Below, in pieces: positions 17,126 to 25,468 of a DNA stretch of 64,000 nt (position 1 is the stretch's first letter; the number at the start of each line of letters is the position of its first letter). Below the pieces are notes generated by a model. It searched no databases. It saw only the letters and a list, made by a program, of their open reading frames with translations, and had not been told where the DNA came from. A program made the position numbers and the translations under genes. The stretch covers positions 62,001 to 126,000 of the forward strand of contig NZ_JOAG01000003.1 in the NCBI RefSeq assembly GCF_000725485.1, read 5' to 3'. The DNA comes from Nonomuraea candida (lineage in GTDB: Bacteria > Actinomycetota > Actinomycetes > Streptosporangiales > Streptosporangiaceae).

Positions 17126-18004
17126 CTATGAGCAGGTGGCCAGCCGGGCGCACGCCACGAAGTGCCCCGGCTCGGCCTCGACCAGGCCGTCCGAGCCGCC
17201 CCTGTCGTGATACACGCAGGTCTCCACGGGCGCGGCGTCGTCCCAGGCCGTGTGCAGGCGCGGCACGGCCGACAGCAGCTCCCGCGTGTACGGGTGCAGC
17301 GGGTCGCCGAAGACCCGCTCCGTCAGCCCCATCTCCACCACGCTCCCCCGGCGCAGCACCAGCGTGCGCTCGGCCAGGTAGTTGCCCAGCGACAGGTCGT
17401 GCGTGATGTAGAGCACGCTCAGCCCCCTGGCCTTCAGCTCGGCCAGCAGGTTGAGCACGTCGATGCGGGTGGAGGCGTCGAGCATGCTGGTGATCTCGTC
17501 GGCCACCAGCAGCTTGATGTCCAGCAGCAGCGCGCGGGCGATGAGCAGGCGCTGGAGCTGGCCGCCGCTGAGCTGGTGCGGGTACTTGCCCAGCACCTGG
17601 TCGGGGTTGAGCCGCACGTCGCGCAGGGACGTGGCGATCCGCTCGCGCCACTCGGCCTCCGGCACCGACGGGTAGTACGCCTCCTTGATCATGGAGAAGA
17701 CGCGGTCGGCCTTGAAGACCGGGTTGAAGGAGCTGAACGGGTCCTGGAAGATGCCCTGGACCCGGCGGTAGTACTCCTTGCCCGCCCGCACCGGCAGCCC
17801 GTCGAAGGTGATCGAGCCGCTGGTGACCGGGTTCAGGCCGAGGATCATCCGGCCGATCGTGCTCTTGCCGCTGCCGCTCTCGCCGATCAGCGAGACGACC
17901 TCGCCCGGCACGACCTCGAAGCTGACGCCCTTGACGGCCGCGACGCTCTTGCCGCCGAAGGCGCCGACGCGGAATTCCTTGGTGACGTCGTGGAGTCTCA
18001 GCAT
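17126..18004 (-). CDS. Opp/Dpp-type ABC transporter ATP-binding protein (DppF-like)
   Basis: The 292-residue protein has Walker A GESGSGKST (about residue 41), Q-loop GIFQDPFSSFNP, signature LSGGQLQRLLIARALL, Walker B LLVADEITSMLD and the switch His in YITHDLSLGNY. The C-terminal PLHPYTRELLSAVPRL extension with later Cys residues is that of oligopeptide-type ATPases. The Walker B aspartate is followed by Glu as needed for hydrolysis. The ATG at 18004 shares one base with the stop of the upstream ATPase gene (TGATG). It is the last gene of the five-gene import operon running from 22653. Confidence 0.93.
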   Translation of the reverse strand: MLRLHDVTKEFRVGAFGGKSVAAVKGVSFEVVPGEVVSLIGESGSGKSTIGRMILGLNPVTSGSITFDGLPVRAGKEYYRRVQGIFQDPFSSFNPVFKADRVFSMIKEAYYPSVPEAEWRERIATSLRDVRLNPDQVLGKYPHQLSGGQLQRLLIARALLLDIKLLVADEITSMLDASTRIDVLNLLAELKARGLSVLYITHDLSLGNYLAERTLVLRRGSVVEMGLTERVFGDPLHPYTRELLSAVPRLHTAWDDAAPVETCVYHDRGGSDGLVEAEPGHFVACARLATCS

Positions 18005-18945
18005 CAGGCCTTCCAGCAGGCTACGTGGTGGTCGGGGGCCAGCTCGGCCACCGGCGGGTCCTCGGCGCACTCCTCGCCCGCGATCGGGCAGCGGTCGCGG
18101 AACCGGCAGCCGGCGGGCGGGTTCAGCAGCGAGGGCGGGCTGCCGGCGATGCCCTCCAGCCTGCGGTCGGCGTAGCGGACGCCGACCTCGGGCAGGGCGT
18201 CGAGCAGCAGTTTCGTGTACGGGTGCCGCGGCGCCTTGACGATCACGTCGGCCGGGGCCTTCTCGGCGAGCCGGCCCGCGTACATGACCATGATCGTGTC
18301 GGCGATGTGGTGGGTGAGCGCGAGGTCGTGGGTGACGAAGATCATGCTCTTGACGTAGCCGCTCTCCCTGAAGCCGAGCAGGGCGCGGGCCACGGCCTTC
18401 TGGGTGGAGACGTCGAGCGCGGAGGTGACCTCGTCGGCGATCAGCAGGGACGGGTCCAGCAGCGTGGAGATGACCATCACCATGCGCTGCTTCATGCCGC
18501 CGGACAGCTCGATCGGGTAGCGGTCGAGCACCTCGGCCGGCAGGCCGACCTGTGCCATGCGGCGCTCCAGCTCGGCGAGGTCGAGGGCGGCGCCGCGCGA
18601 CCTGAGCAGCTCGGTGACCATCCTGCGGATCTTGCGGGTGGGGTTGAGCGCGCTCATGGCGTACTGCGGGATGAGGGAGACCTCGCGGAAGCGGAACTCG
18701 TTCATCGCGCGGTCGTCGTCGATGGGCAGCTCCCGGCCGTCGAGCACGACCGTGCCGCCCACCCGGCGCATGCGGCCGTCCATCCGGATGAGGGACTTGC
18801 CCAGCGTGCTCTTGCCGCAGCCCGACTCCCCGACCAGGCCGAGGATCTCGCCGTCGCCGAGCCCGAAGGACATGCCGTCCAGGGCGCGCACGTCGCCCTT
18901 GAGCGTCCTGTAGTGCACCTTCAGCTCGCTGACCTGCAGACTCAT
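18004..18945 (-). CDS. Opp/Dpp-type ABC transporter ATP-binding protein (DppD-like)
   Basis: The 313-residue protein has Walker A GESGCGKST (about residue 40), LIPQYAMSALNPTRKI, signature LSGGMKQRMVMVISTLLDPS, Walker B LLIADEVTSALD and FVTHDLALTHH. The C-terminal oligopeptide-ABC extension carries GCRFRDRCPIAGEECAEDPP (four Cys), typical of the DppD/OppD arm. It forms the ATPase heterodimer with the downstream gene. The start overlaps the permease stop by 4 bases. Confidence 0.93.
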   Translation of the reverse strand: MSLQVSELKVHYRTLKGDVRALDGMSFGLGDGEILGLVGESGCGKSTLGKSLIRMDGRMRRVGGTVVLDGRELPIDDDRAMNEFRFREVSLIPQYAMSALNPTRKIRRMVTELLRSRGAALDLAELERRMAQVGLPAEVLDRYPIELSGGMKQRMVMVISTLLDPSLLIADEVTSALDVSTQKAVARALLGFRESGYVKSMIFVTHDLALTHHIADTIMVMYAGRLAEKAPADVIVKAPRHPYTKLLLDALPEVGVRYADRRLEGIAGSPPSLLNPPAGCRFRDRCPIAGEECAEDPPVAELAPDHHVACWKA

Positions 18946-19826
18946 GTCTCCCTCAGTTTCGGGTTGAAGACCTCGTCGAGCCCGACGTTGGCCACGTACA
19001 GGGCGCCCACGATGGCCGTGATGGCGGCGCCCGGCGGCACGAACCACCACCACAGGCCGAGCTGGAGCGCGCTCCACTGGTTGGCGTTCTGCAGCATCAG
19101 GCCGAGCGAGACCCCCTCGGTGGGGCCGAGGCCGATGAAGTCCAGCGAGGAGGCGATGAGCACCGAGCCGCCGAACAGCAGGATGAACGTCATGAACAGG
19201 TAGGAGCTCATGTTCGGCGCGATCTCCCTGGCGATGATCCGGCCGGTGCCGGCGCCGCTCATCCTGGCCAGGTCCACGAACTCGCGGGTGCGCAGCGAGA
19301 ACGTCTGCGCCCTGATCGCCCGCGCCGCCCACGGCCACTGCGTCAGCCCGATGAACAGGCCCTGCACGGCCACGCTGCGGATGCCCAGGTAGGCGTTGAT
19401 GATCAGCAGCACGGCGAGGGTGGGGATGACCAGGATGACGTTGGTCAGCATGTTGAGGATCTCGTCGACGATGCCGCCGCGGTAGCCGGCCACGAAGCCG
19501 ACCAGCATGCCGATGACGGCCGCGATGCCGCCGCCGATCACCCCGACCGCGAACGTGCTGCGCAGTCCGTGCACGAACTGCGTGAACACGTCCTGGCCGA
19601 AGGTGGTGGTGCCGAACCAGTGCTCGCCCGAGGGCGGGGTCATGGGCTTGGGGCCGTACTCGTTGGGCGCGCCGCCGACCAGCAGGGGGCCGAGCAGCCC
19701 CAGCAGGAACAGGACGGCCACGATGCCGAAGCCGGTCATGAGCTTGCCGTTGCGCGCCGCGAAATAGAGCGCCTCGCGCCGCACCCCGGCCGGCTCGCGC
19801 GGCGCGACTTCCTGGATCACGGTCAT
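18942..19826 (-). CDS. ABC transporter permease (DppC-like)
   Basis: The 294-residue protein has about six membrane segments, the N-terminal OppC-type helix (LMTGFGIVAVLFLLGLLGPL), a periplasmic loop GEHWFGTTTFGQDVFTQFVH typical of DppC proteins, and the ATPase-contact EAA-type loop near REFVDLARMSGAGTGRIIAR. It forms the channel with the DppB-like permease. Both neighbouring genes overlap it by 4 bases, indicating tight coupling. Confidence 0.93.
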   Translation of the reverse strand: MTVIQEVAPREPAGVRREALYFAARNGKLMTGFGIVAVLFLLGLLGPLLVGGAPNEYGPKPMTPPSGEHWFGTTTFGQDVFTQFVHGLRSTFAVGVIGGGIAAVIGMLVGFVAGYRGGIVDEILNMLTNVILVIPTLAVLLIINAYLGIRSVAVQGLFIGLTQWPWAARAIRAQTFSLRTREFVDLARMSGAGTGRIIAREIAPNMSSYLFMTFILLFGGSVLIASSLDFIGLGPTEGVSLGLMLQNANQWSALQLGLWWWFVPPGAAITAIVGALYVANVGLDEVFNPKLRET

Positions 19827-20818
19827 GCCTGGGCACCCGCCATTCCCGCCCTGGTCCGCGGATCGACCACGACGTAGACGATGTCGATGATGAAGTTGGC
19901 GATGAGCACGCCGAGCACGATGAACAGGAACGTGCCCTGCAGCAGGAAGAAGTCCTTGTTCTGGATGGCCTTGAGGATCAGGCTGCCCAGGCCCGGATAG
20001 GCGAAGACGATCTCGGTGACCAGCGCTCCCGCCACCAGCACGCCCAGTTGCAGGGCCAGGCCGGTGATCTGGGGCAGCACGGCGTTGCGGAAGGCGTACC
20101 TGCGGATGAGCCTGCTGGGCGCGCCGAGCGCGGACAGGTAGTTGGAGTAGTCGGACTCCAGCTCATAGATGATCATGTTCCGCATGCCGATCGCCCAGCC
20201 GCCCAGCGCCACGAGGAACAGCGACAGGAACGGCAGCGTCCAGTGGTGCAGCAGGTCGAGCAGGAACGTCCACGACCAGTTGGGCCGCATCGAGAAGCTG
20301 TAGCCGCCGGCCACCGGGAACCAGCCGAGTATCACGCCGAACGCCCAGGCCAGCAGCACGGCCAGCCACATGTACGGCATCGCCGTCAGCACGTAGCCCA
20401 CCGGCAGCACGGTGTTGTCGAGCAGCTTGCGGCGGGCGGCGTACGCGCCGAACCGGTTGCCCACCACCCAGCTCAGCAGCACCGACGGGACGATCAGGGC
20501 CAGCGTGTACGGCACCGCCGTCGTGATCACGTCGCTGACCGGGGTCGGGAACAACCAGATGCTGACCCCGAAGTCGCCGCGCAGCAGCGCGCCCCAGAAG
20601 TTGAGGTACTGCTGCCACAGCGGCTGGTCCAGGCCGAACAGGTTGGTGTAGTACGCCCGCATCGCCTCGACGGCCTCGGGCTTGGTGACGTTGGCCCGCG
20701 CGACCATGCTGGCGACCGGGTCGCCCGGCATGAAGCGCGGGATCATCCAGTTGACCGTGACGGCGACGAAGAAGGTCAATCCATAGATGAGCAGTTTCCT
20801 GCCGAAATAACGACGCAC
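19823..20818 (-). CDS. ABC transporter permease (DppB-like)
   Basis: The 331-residue protein has six membrane segments with the DppB-type N-terminus (MRRYFGRKLLIYGLTFFVAV, then MIPRFMPGDP), the EAA-type loop around DYSNYLSALGAPSRLIRRYA and the conserved end FAYPGLGSLILKAIQNKDFF. It pairs with the DppC-like permease. It is separated from the upstream binding-protein gene by 77 bases containing a strong hairpin, which probably lowers permease relative to binding-protein expression. Confidence 0.93.
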   Translation of the reverse strand: MRRYFGRKLLIYGLTFFVAVTVNWMIPRFMPGDPVASMVARANVTKPEAVEAMRAYYTNLFGLDQPLWQQYLNFWGALLRGDFGVSIWLFPTPVSDVITTAVPYTLALIVPSVLLSWVVGNRFGAYAARRKLLDNTVLPVGYVLTAMPYMWLAVLLAWAFGVILGWFPVAGGYSFSMRPNWSWTFLLDLLHHWTLPFLSLFLVALGGWAIGMRNMIIYELESDYSNYLSALGAPSRLIRRYAFRNAVLPQITGLALQLGVLVAGALVTEIVFAYPGLGSLILKAIQNKDFFLLQGTFLFIVLGVLIANFIIDIVYVVVDPRTRAGMAGAQA

Positions 20819-20838
20819 GTGTTTGCTCTCCGGGGAAG

Positions 20839-20870
20839 TCCCCCGCCCCTGGGACGCGCGGGGCGGGGGA
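20839..20870 (-). terminator. Intra-operon hairpin between binding-protein and permease genes
   Basis: TCCCCCGCCCC (20839-20849), a 10-base loop and GGGGCGGGGGA (20860-20870) form an 11-bp all-GC stem. Placed between the solute-binding gene and the permease genes, it fits a partial terminator or mRNA stabiliser that favours binding-protein output. Confidence 0.65.
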
Positions 20871-20895
20871 TCGCGGGATTCGTCGGATCAGATCG

Positions 20896-22653
20896 TCAGG
20901 AAGCCGCGGGCTGGAGCTGGGTGAGGGTCTCGAAACCGCCCAGTTCGAGCCAGTTGCGCCACATCACCGCGCCGGTCTTGGGCGCGCTGCCCTCGGCGGA
21001 CGGCCAGTTCTTCCACACGCTGGTGCTGGACTGCGCCCACAGGCCGTTGTACCAGAGCGGGATGACCGGCATGTCGTCGAGATGGATCCGCTGGAGCTGG
21101 GAGATGACCTTCTGCATGCCCGCGGTGTCGTCGGTCTTGATCTGGTCGAGCTGCTGGACCAGCTCCCACGCCTTCTTGTTCTCGTAGCGGGCGAAGTTGA
21201 CCGTGTTCTGCTGCTCCTGGATCGGGAGCTGGAACATGTACTCGTAGTAGGTGTACGGCGAGTTCGACAGCTGCCGCTCGTTGTTGATGAGCAGGTCGAA
21301 GTCTCCCTTGGCGCGCTGCTCGACCAGCGCGTTGAAGTCGGGGAACTCGGGCGTGATCTGGATGCCGGCGGTCTTGGCGCTGGCGGAGATGGACCTGGCC
21401 GACTCCATCCAGTCGGTCCAGCCCGACGGCACGATGAGGGTCAGGCTGATCTTCGAGCCGTCCTTGTTCTCCACGAACCCGTCGCCGTCGGTGTCCTTGT
21501 ACCCGGCGTCCGACAGCAGCTTCTTGGCCTTGGCCGTGTCGAAGGTGAAGCCCGCGGAGGAGACCACGCCCTGGTCCACGAACTTGTCCCACTGCGGCAG
21601 CAGGCCGGTCGGGCTGGCGGCCTTGACGAGGTTGCCGTACACGCCTTCGACGATCTTCTTGACGTCCACGGAGGCGGCCAGCGCCTTGCGGAAGGCCGGG
21701 TCGTCCATCGGCTTCTTCGTGGTGTTCGGCACCAGCCACGCGGTGTTGGCCGACAGCATGTACGGGGGCTCTTTGTAGTAGGTCGTCAGCCCGAAGTTGC
21801 CCTTGACCAGGTTGGCCACGCCGGGCAGGAAGTTGTTGCTGAGGTCCAGCCCCTTCTGCAGCAGCATGCCCATCGCGACCTCGTTGCTCGGAGTGGCGAT
21901 GTCCACGATGTAGCGCGGCTTGGGCTCCATGCCGAGCGCCGTCTTGCCCCACCAGTCGTCACGCCGCTGCAGCACCACGCGGTCCTGGTCCTTGCTCAGG
22001 AACTTGTACGCGCCCGTGCCGACCGGGTTCTCGTTGATCCCGTCCAGCACCTCCTTCTCCGAGCGGCCCTTCCAGATGTGCTCGGGGACGATGGAGCGGC
22101 TGTAGAGGTTGAAGTCCCACTGCTGGTAGTTGGCCTTGGTGAAGGTGAACGTCACGGTGTGGTCGTCGGTGGCCTCGACGCTCTTCAGCCAGTCCCACAG
22201 GTGGTGGTAGGGGATGGTCTCCATCTTGCCGAGCTCGAAGGAGAAGACGACGTCCTTGGCGGTGAAGGGCTGCCCGTCGGCCCACTTGACGCCCTGGCGG
22301 AGCTTGACCTCGTAGGTCGTGTCGTCCGTCCAGGAGCCGCTCTCGGCCAGCCACGGGGTCAGCTTGGCCGCGTTGGTGTCGTAATGGAACATGGTCTCGT
22401 ACACCAGGCCCTTGGTGCCGGTGGCCGAGTCCCACTCCCTGATCGGGTTGAAGTTGGCCGGCGGCCCCCACTGCACGCCCGTGGTGTAGAGCGTCTCGTT
22501 GCGCGGAAGCTGGTCGGGGTTGGCACTGGCCGCCGCGCCGGGGCTCTGCGACTGTGCGGCCGGCGGGGTCGGCGTGGCTCCGCCGCCGCTGCAGGCCGTG
22601 GCGAGCAGGCCCGCCGCCACGAGCGGAATCATGATCCGAGCCCGGTTACGCAT
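20896..22653 (-). CDS. Family 5 extracellular solute-binding lipoprotein, probably for beta-gluco-oligosaccharides
   Basis: The 585-residue protein starts with a lipoprotein signal (MRNRARIMIPLVAAGLLATA then C), whose lipobox LATAC places the lipidated Cys near residue 21. A Pro/Ala linker and a family 5 (SBP_bac_5) domain follow, beginning ETLYTTGVQWGPPANFNPIR and including YEVKLRQGVKWADGQPFTAK. Family 5 proteins bind peptides, nickel or beta-linked oligosaccharides. The WGPP.N.NP entry and the CebR/CelR-type operator upstream favour sugars (inference). ATG 22653 is chosen for the lipoprotein signal and AGGAAGGAGAG. Confidence 0.9.
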   Translation of the reverse strand: MRNRARIMIPLVAAGLLATACSGGGATPTPPAAQSQSPGAAASANPDQLPRNETLYTTGVQWGPPANFNPIREWDSATGTKGLVYETMFHYDTNAAKLTPWLAESGSWTDDTTYEVKLRQGVKWADGQPFTAKDVVFSFELGKMETIPYHHLWDWLKSVEATDDHTVTFTFTKANYQQWDFNLYSRSIVPEHIWKGRSEKEVLDGINENPVGTGAYKFLSKDQDRVVLQRRDDWWGKTALGMEPKPRYIVDIATPSNEVAMGMLLQKGLDLSNNFLPGVANLVKGNFGLTTYYKEPPYMLSANTAWLVPNTTKKPMDDPAFRKALAASVDVKKIVEGVYGNLVKAASPTGLLPQWDKFVDQGVVSSAGFTFDTAKAKKLLSDAGYKDTDGDGFVENKDGSKISLTLIVPSGWTDWMESARSISASAKTAGIQITPEFPDFNALVEQRAKGDFDLLINNERQLSNSPYTYYEYMFQLPIQEQQNTVNFARYENKKAWELVQQLDQIKTDDTAGMQKVISQLQRIHLDDMPVIPLWYNGLWAQSSTSVWKNWPSAEGSAPKTGAVMWRNWLELGGFETLTQLQPAAS

Positions 22654-22732
22654 CGCTTCTCTCCTTCCTCCGCGCATGGCGCGAAGGTACGAACGTCTGT
22701 CAGACCCCCCGATGGTCCGGCTCCGGCGGCAA

Positions 22733-22750
22733 TCTGGGAGCGCTCCCAGA
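22733..22750. promoter_or_regulatory. CebR/CelR-type operator, 18-bp perfect palindrome
   Basis: TCTGGGAGCGCTCCCAGA is perfectly palindromic and contains TGGGAGCGCTCCCA, the operator of the LacI-family cellobiose/cello-oligosaccharide repressors CebR (Streptomyces) and CelR (Thermobifida). It lies 80 bases upstream of the binding-protein gene. On the minus strand it falls between a TTGCGT (22755-22760) and a CAGATT (22731-22736) spaced by 18, where a repressor would block RNA polymerase. No LacI gene is present in the window. Confidence 0.85.
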
Positions 22751-22760
22751 GCTGACGCAA

Positions 22761-23010
22761 AACAGGCTTCCGCCTTGGAGACCGGTCAGCGACTTCACTT
22801 TTGTTTGAGCGCAGACCGCGAAGGGCCTGCTGAACCGGATAAGTACCGCGAACGTAAATTCCCCGTGTCCGCGCCGTCAATAGCCGTGACGCTTTCGAGA
22901 CGTGGCTCCGCAAACGCTCTCATGCGGGCGCACGCCCGCTGTCCAGGCACGACGCGGCCGGGATGGCTAACCGGTTCAACGACGTTCGCCGGCCGCCGTA
23001 GGCAGGGAAA
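22761..23010. other. Intergenic stretch without recognisable gene
   Basis: Between the transporter promoter and the terminator of the RTX-like gene I see no credible gene on either strand. Open frames here lack starts, ribosome-binding sites or family resemblance. The sequence is less GC-rich than its surroundings in places. Confidence 0.6.
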
Positions 23011-23051
23011 GGGCCGTGACGCCCCCGGCGGCCCGGGGAGCGTCACGGCCC
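23011..23051 (-). terminator. Terminator hairpin after the RTX-like gene
   Basis: GGGCCGTGACGC (23011-23022) pairs with GCGTCACGGCCC (23040-23051). The loop between them can pair again through CCCC/GGGG. It lies just past the stop of the minus-strand gene at 23066. Confidence 0.75.
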
Positions 23052-23065
23052 CGCTCCTCCGCGCG

Positions 23066-23641
23066 CTACTCGCAGAGCGTGCGGATCTCGGCGTCGCACT
23101 TGTCGGCGCCGTCGCCGCCGTGGGCGCTGTCGAGCCCATCCGCGCCGAGCAGGACGTCGTCCCCCGCGAGCCCGGCCAGCCGGTCGTCGCCCACGTCGCC
23201 GAAGGCCATGTCCACGCCCGTCCCGCCGACGAACTGGTCCGCGCCGGCCCCGAGGACCACCCGCGAGCGCAGCGCGGTCCTGTTCTCCATCCGGTCGTCC
23301 CCGTCGCCCAGGTCGGCCACGATCGTGGTGACCTCGCCGGCCGGGCAGGCCGAGACGTTCTTGGCCATGGCGACGCACGGCGCGGCGGGGATCAGCAGGC
23401 CGCCGTCGTTCCTGACGACCAGCCGGGTCCCGACCTGGGTGATCAGGAGGTCGTCGGCGGCGGCGTCGGAGGCGATCCGCAGCACCGAGCCGGACACGCT
23501 CACGTCGGCGGTGGCATGCGCGGGCCCGGCCACGGCCGACAGCGCGGCCGCCAGCGCGGCCCCCGCCGTGAGCGCGCGCACCCCGTGACGGCGCAGGAAG
23601 GTGGCCCTGGAGCGGCGCCCGCTCCCCCGTGTCGTACTCAT
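23066..23641 (-). CDS. Secreted calcium-binding protein with RTX-like repeats
   Basis: The 191-residue protein has a twin-Arg-like basic N-terminus and a signal peptide (RHGVRALTAGAALAAALSAV, then AGPAHA). The mature part ends in degenerate hemolysin-type nonapeptides: DLGDGDDRMEN, VVLGAGADQFVGGTG, VDMAFGDVGDDRLAGLAGDD and GADGLDSAHGGDGADKCDAE. These GG.G.D turns bind Ca2+ and fold outside the cell. Only about five repeats are present, so it is a small family member of unknown role. The start is ATG 23641, with GAGGGGG upstream. Confidence 0.85.
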   Translation of the reverse strand: MSTTRGSGRRSRATFLRRHGVRALTAGAALAAALSAVAGPAHATADVSVSGSVLRIASDAAADDLLITQVGTRLVVRNDGGLLIPAAPCVAMAKNVSACPAGEVTTIVADLGDGDDRMENRTALRSRVVLGAGADQFVGGTGVDMAFGDVGDDRLAGLAGDDVLLGADGLDSAHGGDGADKCDAEIRTLCE

Positions 23642-23759
23642 CTGTCCCCCTCTGTCGGTTGCCGGCCGCCTGAATCGGCGGCCGGAGATGAGTACAACCC
23701 GGAAGCGCCCGGCCCTCAGTGCCGGAACGGACACCCCTTCTGTGGCGAAATGCCTGGCG

Positions 23760-24359
23760 TCAGAGCCAGCCCATGCGCTGCGCGGTGCGGATGGCCTCCA
23801 GGCGGTTCTGGGCGTTGAGCTTGGTCATGGCGCTGGACAGGTAGTTGCGCACCGTGCCCTCGGTCAGGTGCAGCTCGGCGGCGATCCTGGCGATGGCGGC
23901 GCCCTCGCCCGCCAGGCGCAGCGCGTCGCGCTCGCGCTCGGTCAGCGGGCTGTCCCCCGCGGCCATCGCCGCCGCGGCCAGCTCCGCGTCCAGGTAGCGC
24001 CCGCCGGACTGGACCTTGCGGATGGCCATCGCCAGCTCTTCCGCCGAGGCGTCCTTGCCGAGGAAGCCGCTGACCCCGGCCGCCATCGCCCGGCGCAGGT
24101 AGCCGGGGCGGCCCAGGCTCGTCAGGATGACGATCTTGCACTGGGAGCTGATCCGCTCGGCCGCGCTGAGCCCGTCCATGCCGGGCATCTCGATGTCGAG
24201 CACGGCCACGTCGGGCCGGTGCTCGGCGACGGCCGCCACGACCTCGTCGCCGCGGCCCACCTGGGCCACGACCTCGATGCCGTCCTCCAGGTCGAGCAGG
24301 GCGGCGATGGCGCCGCGGATCAGGTGCTCGTCGTCGGCCAGCAGCACGCGGGTGGTCAC
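23760..24359 (-). CDS. NarL/LuxR-type response regulator
   Basis: The 199-residue protein has a receiver domain (residues 4-120) with the acidic pair DD at 9-10, phospho-acceptor D55 (VAVLDIEMPGMDG), T/S in VILTSLGRPG and K in GFLGKDAS. A LuxR helix-turn-helix (about 135-195) follows: LTERERDALRLAGEGAAIAR, then IAAELHLTEGTVRNYLSSAM. The GTG start overlaps the stop of the upstream kinase gene by 4 bases. It is the output of the adjacent two-kinase cluster and probably controls a nearby or distant efflux or membrane function. Confidence 0.93.
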   Translation of the reverse strand: MTTRVLLADDEHLIRGAIAALLDLEDGIEVVAQVGRGDEVVAAVAEHRPDVAVLDIEMPGMDGLSAAERISSQCKIVILTSLGRPGYLRRAMAAGVSGFLGKDASAEELAMAIRKVQSGGRYLDAELAAAAMAAGDSPLTERERDALRLAGEGAAIARIAAELHLTEGTVRNYLSSAMTKLNAQNRLEAIRTAQRMGWL

Positions 24360-25468
24360 GCTGGCACCGCCGCCCGCAGCAGGTAGCGGCCCGCCTGGTC
24401 CGGCCGCGCCTCCAGAGTGCCGCCGGCCGCCCGCAGCCGCTGCGCCAGCCCGGCCAGGCCGTTGGGCGCGTGTTCGCCCACCGGGCCGTTGACCCCGTCG
24501 TTGGACATCTCCAGCACTCCATCCTCGATCGTGATCGTGCAGCGTTCGGCCTTGCTGTGCTTGAGCACGTTCGTCGCGCCCTCGCGTACGACGGTGGCCA
24601 GCAGCGTCCGGGTCTCGGGCGACAGCGAGCCGGTCTCGGCGCGCACCGTGCAGCGCACGTCGGCGGCCTCCAGCACCGCCCGCACGCTGGCCAGCACCTC
24701 GTCCAGGTCGATGGCGCGGTAGTTCTGCACGACGGTGCGCACCTCGCGCAGCGACCGCTTGGCCAGGTCGCGAACCTCGAACATCTCGGCCGCCGCCGCC
24801 TCCTGGTCCGAGGCCAGCGTGCGCCGGGCGTGCTCGGCCCTGGCCGCGACGTCGGTCAGGCTCTGCCCGAGCAGGTCGTTCAGGTCGCGGGCGAAGCGCA
24901 GCCGCTCCTCCGAGACCGCCAGCCTGGCCAGCGCCTCCTCCCCCTCGTGCGCCACCAGCGTCAGCCGCCACAGCGCCAGGTTCGCCCAGACCCCGCCGAC
25001 GCTGATCACCGTGAACAGGCTCTGCACCACGATCATCAGGGCGACGTTCCACCCGCCGAGCCACCAGAGGTAGAGGTTGAAGCCCGCGATCGAGGCCAGG
25101 GCCAGCGCGAGCCCGGCGCGCTTGGGCAGGAAGGCCGCCAGCAGCGCCACCCACGTGGGGATCGACCACATCTGCCCGGCCAGGCCCAGCAGCAGCGCGA
25201 TCACCCCGGTGACCGCCAGGATGGCCGTGGGCCGCTTCCCCCCTCTGACGGCGATCCGGAACGGCCTCGTGCTCAGCACGTTGAAGGTCAGCAGCAGCAC
25301 CACGCCGGCCGCGATCAGCGGCAGGGCCACGCCGCCCTCCTGGTGGCGTATGTACAGGTCGAAGTAGCCGACGAGCGGGAACATCAGGATGACGTCCGTG
25401 CAGTACTCGATCACCCAGCGGATCTTGGTGAGCTTCGGCGCGTTCCACAGCCGGCCGAGCAGGCTCAT
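24356..25468 (-). CDS. Sensor histidine kinase-like protein with Asn in place of the phospho-accepting His
   Basis: The 370-residue protein has an N-terminal membrane part (about five to six helices, residues 18-165), then a HisKA_3 dimerisation domain and an HATPase domain. The H-box reads FARDLNDLLGQSLTDVAARA: residue 197 is Asn (codon AAC, genomic 24878-24880), where DesK/LiaS-type kinases have the autophosphorylated His. The neighbouring kinase has DLHDLLG with a CAC codon, so one base separates them. The ATP-binding part looks intact (VREGATNVLKHSKAERCTIT; PNGLAGLAQRL). It may serve as a pseudokinase or as the ATP-site half of a heterodimer. Overlaps both neighbours by 4 bases. Confidence 0.9.
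   Translation of the reverse strand: MSLLGRLWNAPKLTKIRWVIEYCTDVILMFPLVGYFDLYIRHQEGGVALPLIAAGVVLLLTFNVLSTRPFRIAVRGGKRPTAILAVTGVIALLLGLAGQMWSIPTWVALLAAFLPKRAGLALALASIAGFNLYLWWLGGWNVALMIVVQSLFTVISVGGVWANLALWRLTLVAHEGEEALARLAVSEERLRFARDLNDLLGQSLTDVAARAEHARRTLASDQEAAAAEMFEVRDLAKRSLREVRTVVQNYRAIDLDEVLASVRAVLEAADVRCTVRAETGSLSPETRTLLATVVREGATNVLKHSKAERCTITIEDGVLEMSNDGVNGPVGEHAPNGLAGLAQRLRAAGGTLEARPDQAGRYLLRAAVPA

Noticed and set aside
17126..22653. Annotating the ABC system as a dipeptide/nickel transporter
   Set aside because: The family allows it, but the CebR-type operator and the WGPP.N.NP start of the binding protein favour sugars; no peptidase or urease/hydrogenase genes are near.
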